Assembly: GCA_021234155.1 (NCBI GenBank)
Contig: JAJEKV010000057.1
Span: 4,433,821 to 4,497,820 of the forward strand
Source: Isoetes taiwanensis
Lineage: Eukaryota > Streptophyta > Lycopodiopsida > Isoetales > Isoetaceae
Reading direction: 5' to 3'
Length of the DNA stretch: 64,000 bases
In this document: positions 1 to 9,153 of the stretch, in pieces
Position numbering within the stretch: the first letter of the stretch is position 1
Layout of the letters: the number at the start of each line of letters is the position of its first letter
Made by a program: the position numbers and the translations under genes
Notes under the pieces: model-generated
Seen by the model: only the letters and a program-made list of their open reading frames with translations
The model's database searches: none
Told to the model about the DNA's origin: nothing

Positions 1-389
1 CCAGAATATAACTCTGCTGCACCTACTCTTCCAAGAAATCACGAACCAGGATTTTCTGATGGGGAAGAAAACCTGATCAAAAGACCAGGTCCCGGCAAGT
101 CATATTGCAGGTCATCTTCATATTGCAAGTACCTTGTTTGACATGGGAATAAAGAATTTTAAGTAGGATAGGGAGTGCTTATTTTATGATCGTCCTTCAA
201 AAACCTAGACGTTCAGTATATGTTGTAGCAGGGCCGGAACTGTCATAGAAAGAATGTATAATTTAGGTCCTAATTCATTTTTGAAGGTAAATATGTTGCT
301 GCTGATGATGAAAGAAGACTCTAGTGTTGAGGATTTTTTATTAAAGCTATACGTTTTGGATTTAGGGTTTAACAGGAAGATGTAACAAC
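1..389. other. Window start, no clear gene
   Basis: The plus strand is open in frame 1 from the first base to a stop at 139-141, which could be the tail of an exon entering from outside the window. The peptide is not one I recognise. The rest is AT-rich and holds no motif I can support. Confidence 0.3.
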
Positions 390-1096
390 ATGGAGCCTGC
401 GAATTCAGTATTGCTTTCTAATGAAAAGAAAAATCGTCTCGTCATTTTGGAACAAAAGCAGCAACAACTGCAAAAGCAGAAGGCCTGTCCTTCACCATTT
501 GCATGCAAATATACGGCATCTTCTCCATCTCAAGGTTCACAACTCACACTTTTTGGTAGATATGCAATAAAAAGAATTTTCTGTCTTTACTTTGAAAGTA
601 AGTTTCACTATATAATCTTGCTTGCAGGTTTAATCAAGATCCTGTATGTGCTCCACTCTGCAAGTCTGTTTTAAATGGGTCTCTTGCATCTCAATTTCAG
701 GTACCTGCATCATGTTTAGCAGTGTCTAGATATGAGATTTACCTTCCACTTCATGAGATGTGGAAGCTATATGTAGCAAAGCTCTTGAACGTTTCTACGT
801 ATGAACTTTATTGGTGGTTTTATGTCCATAAGGTAATTTGCTTATTCTAACATCTTGAGATTAGTGATGTGACAATAGAATCAACAATACTTGCTGCTGA
901 TTTACATGGGGCTTTTATTACAGGTATATTTCCTGTGATTCAGGACACATAGTTTATAAGCATGTCAATTGTGCAACGCCTAATTTCTTGCCTGCTGATT
1001 TTAAAATAGACAGTCTTGTCGGGATACAAGGAGTTATGGTCAGGAAAACAGAGAACACTTTTGGCATTATTACAAAGGATGACAAACTACGTGGTA
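390..1096 (+). CDS. POP4: RNase P/MRP subunit p29 (POP4)-like exons, partial
   Basis: Three separated plus-strand segments match the Pop4/Rpp29 family in the correct order. Around 740-785 lies LPLHEMWKLYVAKLL, the family's helix before the core. Around 888-923 lies ILAADLHGAFIT, the first strand of the Sm-like barrel. Around 1005-1096 lies IDSLVGIQGVMVRKTENTF followed by GIITKDDKLR, the central barrel strands. In known family members this subunit binds the P or MRP RNA in the nucleus and supports 5' processing of pre-tRNA. A possible start is the ATG at 390, whose Gln/Lys-rich coil (EQKQQQLQKQK) resembles plant N-termini, with plausible intron borders near 560 and 628. I could not find the last barrel strands downstream, so this may be a gene with an exon I missed or a decayed copy. 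Homology is firm; intactness is not. Confidence 0.6.
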
Positions 1097-1503
1097 TTTG
1101 TTACTTTTGGTCTTTAAAATTTTCCAATTATGTTTCACTTGAAAGTCTTTCCAGAATATTTTTAATGGCTTAATCCCAACATTGGAAACATGTTTGAGCG
1201 CGAACCTTTGGGTGCCATTTTCAAGATGCTTGTTCTTGGTAAGTCAATTAAAGTCAGTTAGAAATGTTAAGGCAGAGTAGTAGATATTGGAAATGGTGAT
1301 GGACATCATCGAGTTGCCTATTGCATGTATTTGTAACTTTTTAAGGATTGCCTTAGGGTATATTAGCTACCTTTGTTCCTGTTTGATAGCTTCAGGGCAC
1401 ATTACATGTAATGGGGAGGTCAGTCAACTTTACTTTAAATTGAGAAGGCCAAATAGAGTGTACTTTCATGCTTTGCTTGTAATGGGCGCATGAAATATTG
1501 TTT

Positions 1504-1650
1504 GGAGTATATACTGATGAGGGCGATGCATATGCTGAAAATTATTACAGGCATGAGGATGAATATGGCGCTTCATCAAGGAAGATTTCAAAACTTATTG
1601 CTCGGCGAAAGATTGAAATATACAAGAAGATTGCTAGATCATATTGTTGA
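1504..1650 (+). CDS. Possible terminal exon, unknown protein
   Basis: An open segment ends in TGA at 1648-1650 and encodes a charged C-terminus (for example YRHEDEYGASSRK and IARRKIEIYKKIARS). Its composition looks like coding sequence rather than the AT-rich surroundings. It follows the POP4-like exons on the same strand, but I see no known POP4 C-terminus in it, so it may belong to another gene or be chance. Confidence 0.2.
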   Translation, partial: GVYTDEGDAYAENYYRHEDEYGASSRKISKLIARRKIEIYKKIARSYC

Positions 1651-1929
1651 TTTTAGTATTCGACGTCTCTTTAAACAATGTACTACGGAGTTTTCTAATT
1701 ATGTTCTATGATTTTTGTAGACCTTTATGCTACTTATGAAGTAGTTGCAAAATTGTTTCAATGTTCTTGAGTTCATAAGGTATAAATTTGCAACTTAAAC
1801 GACCCTCCCTTTAATTTAATCAATGTGACTAGAAAAAAGGAAGTGGGATGATTGATTCGCGAATTGATGTACGGGCTGACTCGTGGACTGATGCATGAAA
1901 TGCCGCTATAACTAACTCAAAGACTGTCT

Positions 1930-2475
1930 TCTATTCTAACAGTAGAACAGACTCTAATTGTGACATATTGACTGACTCTAATTCTAACGCTACAAGATAG
2001 CTATTCTGACACTACTTCTGACCCTCAAACTGATGCTAAGACTGCCTAAATTCTGACTCTAATAGTGCCTAAATTCTGACTCTAATAGTGATGATAGAGT
2101 TGACTCTAGTTCTGACAATATGAATGACTCTAATTGTGACTATATGCTGACTCTAATTCTAACATTGGTTGACTCTAATTGTGACTCTATTATTGATGGT
2201 AGAGATGTCTCTAATTCTAACGCTATGGTTGACTCTAACTCTAACGATATGGTTGACTCTAATGTTAACTCTAATGCTGATGGTAGAGTTGTCTCTAATC
2301 GTGACTCTACGTCTGCTGCAAAACTGACGCTAAAATCTGACTCTACATCTGACGTTTAAACGACAGAGCTTAGAGTCAGTTGTAGCGTCAGCCATAGTGT
2401 CAGTTTAAGGATCTTTTTCTATTTTTTTCTGTCTAAGTTTATAACTAGGGCCTGACTCTAAAACTGACTCTAATG
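1930..2475. repeat. GACTCT-type minisatellite
   Basis: Short degenerate units of the form GACTCTAATTSTRAC (about 12-18 bp) recur many times, with interspersed GATGGTAGAGTTG segments. One frame (2120-2359) is open and reads as Asp-Ser-Asn repeats, which follows from the unit and is not evidence of a gene. The array abuts the truncated end of the neighbouring LINE, and its last units lie inside the final codons of that LINE frame. Confidence 0.8.
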
Positions 2476-3215
2476 CCCCCTTCCTCTTGTAGTGTTCGAA
2501 TGGTGATAAGCTGGGGGAAGTGATCAGCCAAAGTATAACTTTTCAGATTAATAACTCTTTCACTTAAATTCCAGAGATTTTTGCTGAGGTAAAATCTGTC
2601 ATGAAGGCAGCAGATCGGATTAATCCTGCGGTCAGTCCAACTAAAATCATCAGGGGAGGTTCTAGCTAAAGTAAGATTATTGAGAGAGATCAAGTTAGAC
2701 CATGAGTTAGACTCATCTGGTGAGAGAGGCCTGAAATTCTGATTTCTCATGAAACTGTGAGTGACCATGTTAAAGTCCCCTCCCATTATGATGTCATCAA
2801 CCTCAATATTATTCAGACTATTTATGATCTTATTCCAGATGATTGTTCTCTCGGCTGGATTGTTGTAAGCATAAATGTTGATAATGGCTAATCTTAGGTT
2901 ATCCATCTTAAAACAGAGAATCTGCCATCTGCCTAAGTTATCATTGACCATATACTGATCAGTGATGTTAAGATTCTTTTTCCAGCAGATGGCCACACCA
3001 CCGGAGCTATTATTAGCGGAAAGGGCCCAAGTCTCCATGCCAGGAGGGAGAGTCCTGGCTATTTTAGAGCTGAAATCATCATCATGCAATTTATGTTCTT
3101 GTAAAATAAGGAAATCAGGAGTCAGGGAGGAGAGGCAAACTTTAAGTCTATCCCTTTTACTGGAATCGTTAATACCTTGAAGATTCCAGGTGACTCTTTT
3201 AAGAGAGTTAACCAT
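2445..3215 (-). CDS. LINE ORF2 N-terminus, apurinic-type endonuclease
   Basis: The 256-residue frame is an exonuclease-endonuclease-phosphatase domain. Visible motifs in order are WNLQGI near the start, LILQEHKL with the metal-binding Glu, INIYAYN, MGGDFNM (catalytic Asp and Asn), and LADHFPQL with the terminal Asp-His pair. In the family it nicks target DNA to prime reverse transcription. The last 15 or so residues are not LINE sequence but minisatellite read-through. The start ATG overlaps the ORF1 stop within the eight bases ATGGTTAA, which suggests termination-reinitiation between the two ORFs. The RT and Cys-rich tail are absent. Confidence 0.88.
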   Translation of the reverse strand: MVNSLKRVTWNLQGINDSSKRDRLKVCLSSLTPDFLILQEHKLHDDDFSSKIARTLPPGMETWALSANNSSGGVAICWKKNLNITDQYMVNDNLGRWQILCFKMDNLRLAIINIYAYNNPAERTIIWNKIINSLNNIEVDDIIMGGDFNMVTHSFMRNQNFRPLSPDESNSWSNLISLNNLTLARTSPDDFSWTDRRINPICCLHDRFYLSKNLWNLSERVINLKSYTLADHFPQLITIRTLQEEGGIRVSFRVRP

Positions 3216-5620
3216 TATAAATTGAGGGAGATTTGTAAGGAGAGAGATGCTCCCTGGGACTTCTTCTGATCGGGGTCTTCACGGCTTCATCATTCTTGGG
3301 TTGGTGCCTCTTTTTCCTCTTGCTGATGACTTGATTCCAATCTTGGTCGGAGGAGATCTCAGTAATGGTGACATTGCTCTGCTGCTCAATCCTGCTGGGG
3401 GTCAGAGAAATAGTTTGGTTTTGATCTTTCTTGCCAATTCTCATAATTAAAATCTTTGGATCCGAATCGAACTGCAGCTTAATGTTGAGAAGATTCATAA
3501 TATTGGGAGGAAAGGGTCTGCTAGGTCTGTGATTTAAAAGATCAGAAGGTTGAATAGCAGAGCTGGAGGGCTTTTGATTCAAAACTTTGAGATCCTCGGT
3601 AAAGATAGCAGATGGGCTGTTAATTGCCTTGTTGCTGCTACTGCTGTGATTAATCATCCTCTGATCAGAAAGGGTACAGTGATTCTTGGAAGACTTTTGT
3701 ACCCATACTTGTTTGACTTCAGATTGGACCATATTACTCTTCTTGGCTGGGTCTTCAATTATCTCAGCTTTAGGGGTCGAGTAGGGGACATTGCTGAAAT
3801 TGATTTGAATTTTCATAGACTTAGAGTGCGAGATCTTGATGTTCACCGAGGGAGTCCAGTCAGAGGAAATGGATTTGGAGAGACAGACTGAAGGGAAATT
3901 GGTTTGGGGGATGCTAATATCTAAGACCTGGCCAAGATAGTTGCCAATGGCTCGGAGGTGATTGGGCGTCCATAGGGATGGGGGCAGGTTCGGGAAATTG
4001 GCCCAGGTGATAATAGAGATATTTGAATGGTCTTCTGGAATGAAATCAGGGAACCACTTCATAATATATACCGAGTGTTTGCCAAAACTCCTGATTCTTT
4101 TTTTGAGCATGTTGTTGGCATGATAATTGTCTTGGCAGATGACTTGGAAAGTTTTAGTATCTAGCTTCAGAATGGAGGCGATTTTGCAGTGGTGCAGTTT
4201 AGTAATGTGGAACTTGACTTCACTAGGAGTAGGACAGGAGTTGGGAAAATGGAAGATAAGACCCCTGTCAAGGAAAATGTTGGAGGCTGAGTGGTCCCTA
4301 ATGGTGGAAAGATCTAAAATGTCAGGGATATCAACCTTTGCTTGTACTTTATTTCCTGCATCCTTGTTAGTACATACAAAAGAACCTGTTTCTGATATTT
4401 TTTGAACAGAATTTTGAACAATATCAGAGTAAGAGATGTTACTTTTTATCCTGTCTGCTTTGCCCAGAATCGGAACCTCGACCTGCACTTTATTTTCTTT
4501 TTCCTTGTGCTTGATCTCGTGGAAGTTAGCATTCTTGAATTCAGTGCAATTCGGGCATGTGCAATTGGCAGCTTCCTCAGGAACAAAGTAGCCATTGCTG
4601 TCAATGCATTTGCAGCCAATGGAACTTAAGAAAGGCATCTCACTAATACCAAATTTTGCTTTGGTGCCTTCGAGGGTAACAACAGCATCAGGAATGGCCA
4701 TCTCCGTAATGTACTTGAAATCCTTATTCCATTTATCAGCAACATTTGGAAAAGTTTCAGCCCATCTTTCAACCATTTTGAAAGAGACTCTGCTCCAACC
4801 CAGCCCGGAACAGAGTTTCTGATAGCATTTGTTTGCTCTCTCCTTGAGCTCATCCATAGTTGTTCTAAAAACACCGTTCTTTAAACTGCAACAGTTTTGG
4901 GAAGAATGACCTAACTTGATCGTCATTTTGGAGGTGAGCAAAAGGTCGAGGTGCTGAATTTTGTCTAGAGTGTTAAGAGCATATCTTTTGTCATCAGACC
5001 TGCCTTCTTGAAAATCAGACTCATTTTTATCCTGTTTCTCAAAAGCCTGAAAGATTTCGCCATCCTGCATCAGGTCCATGATGATCGCTGTTGCTTTCTG
5101 TTGAGTTTTTAGAAGTTTGAAATGGGCATAGAGCTCTTTAATCTGCTTCCAATCACTATCCTGATCCTGCTCCAATTTTGCTATGTACCTGATGTCTATT
5201 TCCCCAGGCTTGGAAGCCACAGCCTTGACTCGGGAAGAAGAAGCTTCAAACTTTGCAGCCATGGTAGTGCTAAATCTGTTAGACCTCGGGAGAAAGTCGC
5301 GCGCCTGATAACGCAGGCTGGAGGAGTTTGTGGAAAGGAGGGGTTTGGAGAAGATCCTTGAGAAGGACATTTCTGAAACAGAGGAGCTAAAAAAAAGAGG
5401 GGAAACTGAGGGGTCAAATCAAGGGATGAGAGGGAAAAAGGGAGGGGGGAGGGGGATCATGACAGGGCCAGCAGGCCCTACCCCTGATCTATCATGGGAA
5501 GGGCAGGGCCAAATCAAGAAGAGGGGAAGAGCACGGAAAACTAGAAAAGGCAGAGCACATAAAGAGAAAAGGAAATCTAAGCAAAAGCAGAGATCCGGAC
5601 CCAGGCTGACAAAATACTAG
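2476..5620 (-). mobile_element. L1-type LINE lacking reverse transcriptase
   Basis: This minus-strand non-LTR element has a CT-rich leader (about 5371-5620 as read on minus), a complete-looking ORF1 and the endonuclease domain of ORF2. It stops right after the endonuclease, where the minisatellite begins. LINEs are usually truncated at the 5' end by incomplete reverse transcription, so loss of the 3' half points to a later deletion or recombination, perhaps within the repeat array. No poly(A) tail or target duplication is visible. Confidence 0.85.
3208..5370 (-). CDS. LINE ORF1, DUF4283-like nucleic-acid-binding protein
   Basis: A long uninterrupted 720-residue frame. Residues about 253-275 form a Cys cluster (CKC, then CTCPNC). 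Residues about 360-500 resemble the DUF4283/RRM-like region of plant LINE ORF1 proteins, with KWFPDFIPE, the W-x-NFPNLPPSLW stretch and LRAIGNYLG. The C-terminal third is Ser/Pro/Lys-rich and probably disordered. ORF1 proteins bind element RNA as a chaperone. The annotated Met may be upstream of the true start: a second Met at residue 37 (MAAKFEASS) is also plausible. An unbroken ORF of this length implies a recent insertion or constraint. Confidence 0.8.
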   Translation of the reverse strand: MSFSRIFSKPLLSTNSSSLRYQARDFLPRSNRFSTTMAAKFEASSSRVKAVASKPGEIDIRYIAKLEQDQDSDWKQIKELYAHFKLLKTQQKATAIIMDLMQDGEIFQAFEKQDKNESDFQEGRSDDKRYALNTLDKIQHLDLLLTSKMTIKLGHSSQNCCSLKNGVFRTTMDELKERANKCYQKLCSGLGWSRVSFKMVERWAETFPNVADKWNKDFKYITEMAIPDAVVTLEGTKAKFGISEMPFLSSIGCKCIDSNGYFVPEEAANCTCPNCTEFKNANFHEIKHKEKENKVQVEVPILGKADRIKSNISYSDIVQNSVQKISETGSFVCTNKDAGNKVQAKVDIPDILDLSTIRDHSASNIFLDRGLIFHFPNSCPTPSEVKFHITKLHHCKIASILKLDTKTFQVICQDNYHANNMLKKRIRSFGKHSVYIMKWFPDFIPEDHSNISIITWANFPNLPPSLWTPNHLRAIGNYLGQVLDISIPQTNFPSVCLSKSISSDWTPSVNIKISHSKSMKIQINFSNVPYSTPKAEIIEDPAKKSNMVQSEVKQVWVQKSSKNHCTLSDQRMINHSSSSNKAINSPSAIFTEDLKVLNQKPSSSAIQPSDLLNHRPSRPFPPNIMNLLNIKLQFDSDPKILIMRIGKKDQNQTISLTPSRIEQQSNVTITEISSDQDWNQVISKRKKRHQPKNDEAVKTPIRRSPREHLSPYKSPSIYNG

Positions 5621-6126
5621 TTTGCTATCGAAAACCTCCAAACTACAGTATCAATTGCTTCAATTGTTCTTGCAGGTTCCAAATCAAAGAAAGAGGCCCA
5701 GTGGTAAATAGGCTCTACTCCGAAATCCACAGGACAACTCATAAGAAAAAGGTTTCTTTCGAAGTTATTTCCCAGGCTCAGAAAAGGCTGTGAATTGTGA
5801 ATGGCAACCCTTATGGATCCTTCCCTATCGAAGCAAAGGATGCATAAGTAAAAGAAATTAAAACTAATTCTGCAAAAACCGACTCTGGATCTTGTTTCAG
5901 CTGCTAATCTAATCAAATTTTCAACTATCAACACCGAATCCTGATGATCCCAAGGAATTTGAGGGAATCCTAGCCCCTGGAGAACAGCCTCTAGCAAGGC
6001 CTCATCCATCAGGGTTGTGGAATTCCTTGCAGATCCTCGGAAATTCGGGTCGGTGAGGAAGGGCGCGAGCAGTAGGCGCTTATCATCGATATTGTTGTTG
6101 CTAGATTTCGACGTGTTCAATTCCAA
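5617..6126 (-). CDS. Unknown 169-residue ORF upstream of LINE
   Basis: This open minus-strand frame starts MELNTSKSSNNN and has an acidic/hydrophobic middle (LLEAVLQGLGFPQIPW). I recognise no family. It lies directly 5' of the LINE leader on the same strand, so it could be a 5' part of that element or a piece of the host sequence it entered. A 16-bp palindrome (CAAGAACGTGTTCTTG) sits at its start codon end, near 6125-6140. Confidence 0.3.
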   Translation of the reverse strand: MELNTSKSSNNNIDDKRLLLAPFLTDPNFRGSARNSTTLMDEALLEAVLQGLGFPQIPWDHQDSVLIVENLIRLAAETRSRVGFCRISFNFFYLCILCFDREGSIRVAIHNSQPFLSLGNNFERNLFLMSCPVDFGVEPIYHWASFFDLEPARTIEAIDTVVWRFSIAN

Positions 6127-6243
6127 GAACGTGTTCTTGTCCTAATGATTACACAAAATATACTCATAGTTGTTTGCAATGGAAATAATTTGTTTTTTTT
6201 TAATATTATTGTGCTTCTTAGTAATTAATATTTAGGTCCAGAA

Positions 6244-6303
6244 AGTTTACCTATGTTTGCTTTATTTAGGGCCCAAAGGGCCCTAAATAAGAGTTTACCT
6301 ATG
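6244..6303. repeat. Perfect hairpin flanked by 12-bp direct repeats
   Basis: Arms TTATTTAGGGCCC (6262-6274) and GGGCCCTAAATAA (6278-6290) are perfect inverted repeats around AAA. The whole is flanked by the 12-bp direct repeat AGTTTACCTATG at 6244-6255 and 6292-6303, as expected for a target duplication around a tiny inserted palindrome. Confidence 0.85.
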
Positions 6304-6355
6304 AAATTCTATGACCATTCGTAATTATTATTACTCTCTCTTAGATTTAGGAGAC

Positions 6356-6399
6356 AGTAAATCTCTGACCATAGTACAGTAAATCTCTGACCATAGTAC
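6356..6399. repeat. 22-bp tandem duplication
   Basis: Two identical head-to-tail copies occupy 6356-6377 and 6378-6399, each beginning AGTAAATCTCTG and ending ACCATAGTAC. There is no coding content. Confidence 0.9.
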
Positions 6400-6532
6400 A
6401 CCAGACTTAATTGTGGTCTGGTAAAACTGTAAAGATAAAGTTTAGAGCGGGAGGATCTTTTGCATGAGATCTACTTAAACATCTCAATAGGAATTCTGCT
6501 CTAAAAAACCAACAAACTTTGTACACTGGTGT

Positions 6533-6850
6533 ATGTTTTTTCGGATCATCCTACCTTGTATGATTATGGCACCAAAGCGTGGACCTGGACGCCCTCCCGG
6601 ATCGAAAAATATAAGAGGAAGAGGCAATCCTTTTGGGCCAAGGACGTCTCCACCTGGCCAAACTAGGAATGCACAGGCTGCCAATATTTTCAAAAGATGT
6701 TTGATGCGTAATGCTACAACGAGAAATGTTGGCTTTGGGAATGCAGAGCCGGTCTACAACAATCCGGCTGTGATTGACTTGGAAACAAATCAGGAGGCTG
6801 CGACTGAACCTGGAGGCGATCTAAATGAGGTCTTCTTTCATTTGCTTTAA
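6533..6850 (+). CDS. AT-hook motif ORF, likely first exon
   Basis: The frame contains MAPKRGPGRPPGSKN, a textbook AT-hook core (GRP flanked by basic residues), followed by GRGNPFGPR and an acidic end. AT-hooks bind the minor groove of AT-rich DNA. The natural start is probably the Met directly before APKRG (near 6566). A plausible intron donor follows GGDLNE near 6828. I cannot assign the full protein. Plant AT-hook genes of other families usually carry a PPC domain, which is not visible here. Confidence 0.4.
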   Translation: MFFRIILPCMIMAPKRGPGRPPGSKNIRGRGNPFGPRTSPPGQTRNAQAANIFKRCLMRNATTRNVGFGNAEPVYNNPAVIDLETNQEAATEPGGDLNEVFFHLL

Positions 6851-6909
6851 CTTGATATTCAAATGGGCCTTCTGTGTAAACGCTTGGTAGACTTTTAGCC
6901 AGACATAAA

Positions 6910-7164
6910 ATGGTTTCTAAGGGAATACATACAGCTTTAGAAAGTCTATTTAACCCAACAATCTCTGGCTCTATGGCTGATAATGATTATCTAAGTATCC
7001 CAAGGAAAGGTTCGGATGCTAAGGAGGAGACTAGAGCATTCAGAAAGATGCCCTGTACCACCTTCGACTTACTGTTATTGTTGCTGGAATTGCATGTAAA
7101 CTCCCATACTAATCTACCATTTCGGATTTATCATTTTTTGAGGGTAGAACAGAACAACATCTAG
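6910..7164 (+). pseudogene. Possible PIF/Harbinger-like transposase relic
   Basis: The stretch AFRKMPCTTFDLLLLLLE followed by a TN pair resembles the N-terminal region of Harbinger-type transposases (pattern F-x-MP/MS-x-x-TFD-x-LL). No DDE residues are visible nearby. It may be a transposon relic or another exon of the AT-hook gene. This is a resemblance by eye only. Confidence 0.25.
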
Positions 7165-8723
7165 GGGTTTTTCACAGGTGCAACACCATCATTTCCGCTG
7201 GTTTCTATGGCTTATTTACAGGTGGTCATATCAAAGACAATTAATAATATTTAACTAGTATCAGCCATGATCAGCATAAAGGTTTATCTAGTTTAGTATG
7301 CTGACAGGTTGCTTCTGAAACCTTTAACCACTAAACTTGTCTATTATTCCATTTGATGCTGGCAATCTTTTTATTATTAGGAAGATGTCGATTTTAAAAC
7401 TTACCGTTTTAGTTACTGATTATTGGTTTATTTCTCAAACTTTTAAGGAAACGGATAAAAACATGGTTTGTCTTCGCTTACCTGCTAGCTGCTTCATGCT
7501 TACCCTTTTTAGGCTAACGTGTGATTGATTTGGCTGCAGGTAACACGTCAAACCTACCTTAATTTTGTTTGGGCTTTGCAAAATGGTGGAGTAGTTCGGG
7601 ACTGGAGGAGCTGACCTGACATTCAGCCCTTGGAAACTCTTCACGCCTTTTTCATGTTCTTTCTTTTGTTGATACTCTATACTATATTTTCAACTTAGTT
7701 CAAGTGTAGTACTTTGAATTTTTGTAGCAAATACCTTAAAGTAACGCTGCTCCAGATTTTTCTACACGGCCATAAGATAGTAATCTTGAAGGATACATTT
7801 ATGATAGTAATATTTACGTATTACAGCTTTGTAATACCAAGACAGTTCAAAAAATAAAAAAGAAAAAACATTTTTGAAAACATGATCTCGGATCTATTTA
7901 TGATAATGGTTTCCTTTTCTAGCAGTTGTGCTTAGGGAATAGGTCCTGATTTCATACACATCCGCATTGGATAACCTCTGTTAAATAAAAGCAGGATTTA
8001 AGTACATTATATTCTGCTTCACGTTTCTTACAATAATCCCATATTTCTGGTATAAGTTCTGGAATTAACCTATGGTTTAATAAAATTTGCACTGGTCTTG
8101 ATCTGATCTTGCTTTTACCATAGTTCAGTCATGATTAAGCCTGCCACACAATCCTGAGTCAAGAGGATACTTACATTTCATAAGAATGAAGGCTAGAAAT
8201 TATCTACCGCTGATAAACAGAACCTGGAGACTATTAGTTTGGGGTTTGATTGATTCAGCTTTCGACCTTGTAAGGCTCCATAAGAGTTTTAATAACAGCT
8301 ACCTTTTTTCCCATTTTGGAAAACTTAATAAACAGGATATTGCAACTGCACAAAGGAAACTAGTTCTTTGAGGCTTGATTTCTCAGCTTCCTTGTTCTTG
8401 GGACCTTTATTGGTTGTATGTATGTCTCCAAGTCTCTGCAAATTTTGTATGGTCATTGCTTGGTGGTTGCAAAGTTTTGGAGTTTGAAATCTCAGCTCCC
8501 TACTTTACACATCATTCGATGTACCTTAACTATGCTATACGTAGGTTTTGTTTGCCTCTGTATCACCATATGTGTGTGCCAGATGAAGGGCGTGGGCCTG
8601 GTTTAAACCAGGACAGACAAATTCTCAATTTCTAACTAGGTTTAGTTCTTGAAGTATAGTATTTGCTAGATTAGACCCTAGCAAGTATTTTGTAATTTTT
8701 TTTTTTAATATAACAACCAACAC
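7165..8723. other. Gene-poor stretch with one exon-like piece
   Basis: Mostly AT-rich sequence. At 7540-7614 there is a short exon-like segment behind a good acceptor (TTTGGCTGCAG), reading VTRQTYLNFVWALQNGG and stopping at 7612-7614. It could be the last exon of the AT-hook gene. Short ORFs at 8186-8640 have no recognisable content. Confidence 0.25.
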
Positions 8724-9153
8724 ACAACTACCATTAATATTATTAACACAGACTATTGCATCCAATGCATTTAAATTAAAATCCCCTGAAACCCCCTTTG
8801 GTTTAGGTGCATATTCACACGGGGGGGGTTACTTCGGGCACCGAGAGCTATCGGATTGGCATATTTGCCCTTTATTCCTTGATCTGGACCGTACATAGCA
8901 ATCCTCATTTGTGGGGTATGCCTGTACAAGTTTTTGTATACTGTATGTTGAGATTCGCAAAATACTATAAGGTTTGAGAGAATGTACTTAATGGTGTTAA
9001 TTTTGTACACGTAATGTAAATTTTTAGGGGCTCTCGCTGTCCTACGTAACCCCCCGTGTGAATATGCACCTAAACCAAAGGGGGTTTCAGGGGGATTTTA
9101 ATTTAAATGCGTTGGATGCAATAGTCTGTGTTAATAATATTAATGGTAGTTGT
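8724..9153. mobile_element. Long-armed foldback/MITE-like element
   Basis: Inverted arms of about 108 bp lie at 8724-8832 and 9046-9153 and differ at only a few places (for example a G-run length and one base in TCCAATGCA against TCCAACGCA). The spacer of about 213 bp carries no ORF of note and continues the symmetry weakly. Flanks TTAATATAACAAC (left) and TTAATAATAACAA (right) are similar and may be a decayed or staggered target duplication. No transposase is present, so it is non-autonomous. The superfamily is not assignable. Confidence 0.8.

Noticed and set aside
2120-2359. 79-residue Asp/Ser/Asn ORF as a gene
   Set aside because: It is a reading of the minisatellite, with no start context or conserved domain.
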